From NCBI GenBank assembly GCA_046155615.1, contig JBJXFP010000133.1:1-64000 (forward strand): DNA of 64,000 bases. The letters are read 5' to 3'. The stretch is from JANNVZ01 sp046155615. Lineage in GTDB: Bacteria > Bacteroidota > Bacteroidia > Flavobacteriales_D > Sanyastnellaceae. The position numbers were made by a program, and so were the translations under genes. The notes beneath the pieces were generated by a model. It saw only the letters and a program-made list of their open reading frames with translations, searched no databases and was not told where the DNA came from. Below, one piece after another: positions 61,813 through 64,000 of the stretch (position 1 is its first letter; every line of letters begins with the position of its first letter).

Positions 61813-64000
61813 TTATCTCTTTATCACTACAAATCCATGGTGTGTTTCTCCACTTAGTATTAATTCATAGAAATACGTGTCGTCAGGCAGTTGTTCGCCC
61901 TCTTTGTTCTGTGCTTGCCATTCGTTCTGGTATTTGTTGTTTTCATAAACCAACTGGCCCCATCTATTGTAAACACTCAATGCAGCCATTTCCAGATTTT
62001 CTATTCCGGGTATTTCGAAACCATCATTCACACCATCGGCATTGGGAGAGTATCCATTGGGTATCTGCAATCCATATAATGTAATAGTTACTGTATCTGA
62101 TGCACTGCAAGCGCCATTCAAATTGGTAATTACAAATTGATTCTCTCCTAATGTGAGTTCGCTTACTGTGGTATTCAAACTCCATTCATCCTGAAAAATG
62201 CCGCTGCCCTCAGCTACGATCCAGCCTGTAGCCTGCTCTCCAAAATTGTTCGCACTGAGAAGTACCTCACTCACAATATGGACTGTTTGATCAGGCCCTG
62301 CATCTGGAGTTAGCGGAGGTTGCCAATAGTGGATAATCAATGTGTCCATAGCTGTGCATGCATCAGATCCCATCATCGCTGTTAGTTCAAAATCGCCATA
62401 CGTATCTGCTGTTATTTCTATCATATTGCCAGTCTGCACAAATGAAATGCCCGGGCTTGATGTCCAACTCCACTGGCCTGCTTGCGCACTGATGGTAGTA
62501 TAGGCCGTGAGTGCACATACATCTATTTCATCATCACCAAAGTTGATTGAAGGCGCAGGTAGTATGTTGATTTCCTGAGTCAAATCGTTGAAGCATATAT
62601 CACTGAGCACATCCAGTATCAATGTGTAGGTACCTGCTCCAAAATCAGAAGGAATTAATTGATGATTGACAAGCACTTGATTCACACCAATTCCTGAAAT
62701 TATTATCTCATACATGGCATCGGTTGTTGCTGCAACGCTCATGGTCGCATTCATCACACATATTTCGTCTGCCACTACCCACTCAATCACAGGAGGCACG
62801 GATACCTCAACAGTGTATGTGTAGTAATTCTCACTGCCAGGTGCTCCGCTGACAAAAGTGATTGTGTTTACACCCGGTTGTAGTGCAGTACTTATATCAA
62901 CTGCAGGTATCAGTTGTTGTGCGCAGTTGGTTACATATACTTGTGGATATATGAAGTTGATGTCGCATGTCTCATAGTAGTTGGTGTCAAGCGGAACAAA
63001 CCAGTTGGCATTGTTGTCCACCACACTTAAGTTGTAGTAAAGTGTATCGCTTGTATTGCCTGCATCATCTATGGCGAAGTAGCCCATCTGATATTGACCG
63101 GCAGTAAACCACACACCGGGGTCGTTCACAATTCCTATCTGGACACCTGCATCACAATTGTCGAAAGCATCAGCAAAATTTGTGAAGAACATGGTCTCGC
63201 AAAAGCCGCCACTGAGGTATATGGTGGTGTCACCAACCTGTTGCAGCCATGGCGCTGTTGTGTCAGCAGTTATAAGGTCTATTGCACAAGTGTCGCTTGA
63301 CTGGCCAAGCACATTGGATATCCACATCAGCACTTGTTGTTCACCATTCCATACATTACCAACAGCAGGTAGCTGATGTATAGTGTATGCTGAAAGTGAT
63401 TGTATCTGCGATGAATCTATTAGTGCAGAATAGTCTCCAATCACAGCTTCACACATGCTGTTCAGGCCCAGCGTGATGTCCAAATCAGGACAGTTGAATG
63501 TGATTGAATCCGACAGATCAATCAATACAGTGAATGTGCAAGAGTCCACCAATTCACTCTGAATCATTGCAAAAAGTGTTACCTGTACATTTCCTTGCAA
63601 TTCAACGTTGGCCTCAGGCCATTGTGTAATGCTGTATGGACAGTCCGCTCCGTAGTCAACCATGGTGGTATAGTCAGGCAAATTGAAAACTCCCTCCGTA
63701 CCCGGCTGCAATTGCTGATCACCGGGACACTGCATTGGCTCATAGGTATTAGCTTGCACTACCACCACTTGTATGCAATTGCCAAATCCACCGTAGGTAT
63801 CTATTGCTATCCATTGTAGTGTAGTAGCACCCATGGGATAGAAATCAGAAGCCACTTCAAATCCATTATAAGTATTAATGAGACCGTAACCACAATTCTC
63901 AATAACGACTGGCTGATCGATTATCACATTGGCTCCACACATACCTTGCTCCGCAAAAACGAAAACAGAATCTGTACACAATACTTGTGGTACTTGCACA
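61813..64000 (-). CDS. CHU_C (type B T9SS sorting) adhesin, 5' part cut off by window edge
   Basis: At least 728 codons are open to the right edge, with no ATG or signal peptide in the visible part, so the true start is outside the window. The visible part is a chain of HYR/PKD-like beta-sandwiches, e.g. YFAIDDAGNTSDTLYYNLSV and FADAFDNCDAGVQIGIVNDP, several starting with DTTAPWLQ-like linkers. The last ~80 residues are the gliding-motility-associated CHU_C domain: GYSPNADGVNDGFEIPGIEN, LSVYNRWGQLVYENNKYQNE, YFYELILSGETHHGFVVIKR. Such domains direct export and surface attachment by T9SS with a SprF partner. The protein is likely a gliding or surface adhesin. Confidence 0.92.
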   Translation of the reverse strand, partial: VQVPQVLCTDSVFVFAEQGMCGANVIIDQPVVIENCGYGLINTYNGFEVASDFYPMGATTLQWIAIDTYGGFGNCIQVVVVQANTYEPMQCPGDQQLQPGTEGVFNLPDYTTMVDYGADCPYSITQWPEANVELQGNVQVTLFAMIQSELVDSCTFTVLIDLSDSITFNCPDLDITLGLNSMCEAVIGDYSALIDSSQIQSLSAYTIHQLPAVGNVWNGEQQVLMWISNVLGQSSDTCAIDLITADTTAPWLQQVGDTTIYLSGGFCETMFFTNFADAFDNCDAGVQIGIVNDPGVWFTAGQYQMGYFAIDDAGNTSDTLYYNLSVVDNNANWFVPLDTNYYETCDINFIYPQVYVTNCAQQLIPAVDISTALQPGVNTITFVSGAPGSENYYTYTVEVSVPPVIEWVVADEICVMNATMSVAATTDAMYEIIISGIGVNQVLVNHQLIPSDFGAGTYTLILDVLSDICFNDLTQEINILPAPSINFGDDEIDVCALTAYTTISAQAGQWSWTSSPGISFVQTGNMIEITADTYGDFELTAMMGSDACTAMDTLIIHYWQPPLTPDAGPDQTVHIVSEVLLSANNFGEQATGWIVAEGSGIFQDEWSLNTTVSELTLGENQFVITNLNGACSASDTVTITLYGLQIPNGYSPNADGVNDGFEIPGIENLEMAALSVYNRWGQLVYENNKYQNEWQAQNKEGEQLPDDTYFYELILSGETHHGFVVIKR

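Overview
The window is a piece of a Bacteroidota chromosome. The evidence is the number of secreted proteins ending in type IX secretion (T9SS) sorting domains, a PorP/SprF-type outer-membrane protein next to a CHU_C (type B sorting) adhesin, the menaquinone genes menD-menB-menA, and several AT-rich upstream regions carrying the Bacteroidota -33/-7 promoter pattern (TTTG ... TAnnTTTG). No rRNA, tRNA, CRISPR array, transposase or phage gene was seen. Most of the DNA is ordinary chromosomal coding sequence. Short dispersed repeats sit in several intergenic gaps and inside one gene.

Layout. 1-4.7 kb: an FG-GAP/VCBS-repeat secreted protein cut by the left edge, then a large multidomain T9SS cargo. 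4.7-5.9 kb: dnaN. 6.2-11.0 kb: a three-gene SMC / kleisin / KITE cassette (MksB-MksF-MksE or Wadjet-JetC-JetA-JetB type) with no JetD nuclease and with repeats in both gaps. 11.0-14.7 kb: a GH13 amylase-family lipoprotein and, divergently, a T9SS protein made of four starch-binding-like modules. 14.9-19.7 kb: a SprB-repeat T9SS protein, another T9SS cargo and a probable outer-membrane protein. 19.9-25.8 kb: csaA, a lipoprotein, a tightly overlapping MFS / HAD phosphatase / class-IV aminotransferase operon, Hsp20, a lactonase-like metallohydrolase and an NmrA-type oxidoreductase. 26.0-33.8 kb: menD-menB-menA, then ftsH and rsfS on the other strand, birA and a small membrane-associated protein. 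33.8-39.1 kb: an M14 carboxypeptidase, a YqgE/AlgH protein, a DUF4397-type T9SS protein and a LysE exporter.

39.1-42.1 kb holds uvrA. Its reading frame is broken inside a run of 7-bp and 23-bp tandem repeats whose copy number would by itself decide the frame. 42.1-47.9 kb: a two-domain OlsF-like acyltransferase, a Porphyromonas-type peptidylarginine deiminase with a T9SS tail, and an MltF-like lytic transglycosylase overlapping a lipoprotein gene. 48.0-51.4 kb: a secreted protein, an AcpH-like phosphodiesterase, and a LytS-type kinase with its LytTR regulator.

51.4-64.0 kb is one co-directional, tightly packed run of six genes on the minus strand. In transcription order it encodes a CHU_C adhesin (cut by the right edge), a SprF-type partner, two PD40-PKD-OmpA cell-envelope proteins with internal SPOR-like repeats, an unrecognised secreted protein, and a propeller / Y_Y_Y / SpoIIE phosphatase sensor. 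This looks like a surface-secretion and cell-wall anchoring module with its own signalling output. Together with the SMC cassette and the uvrA repeats it is the most interesting part of the window.
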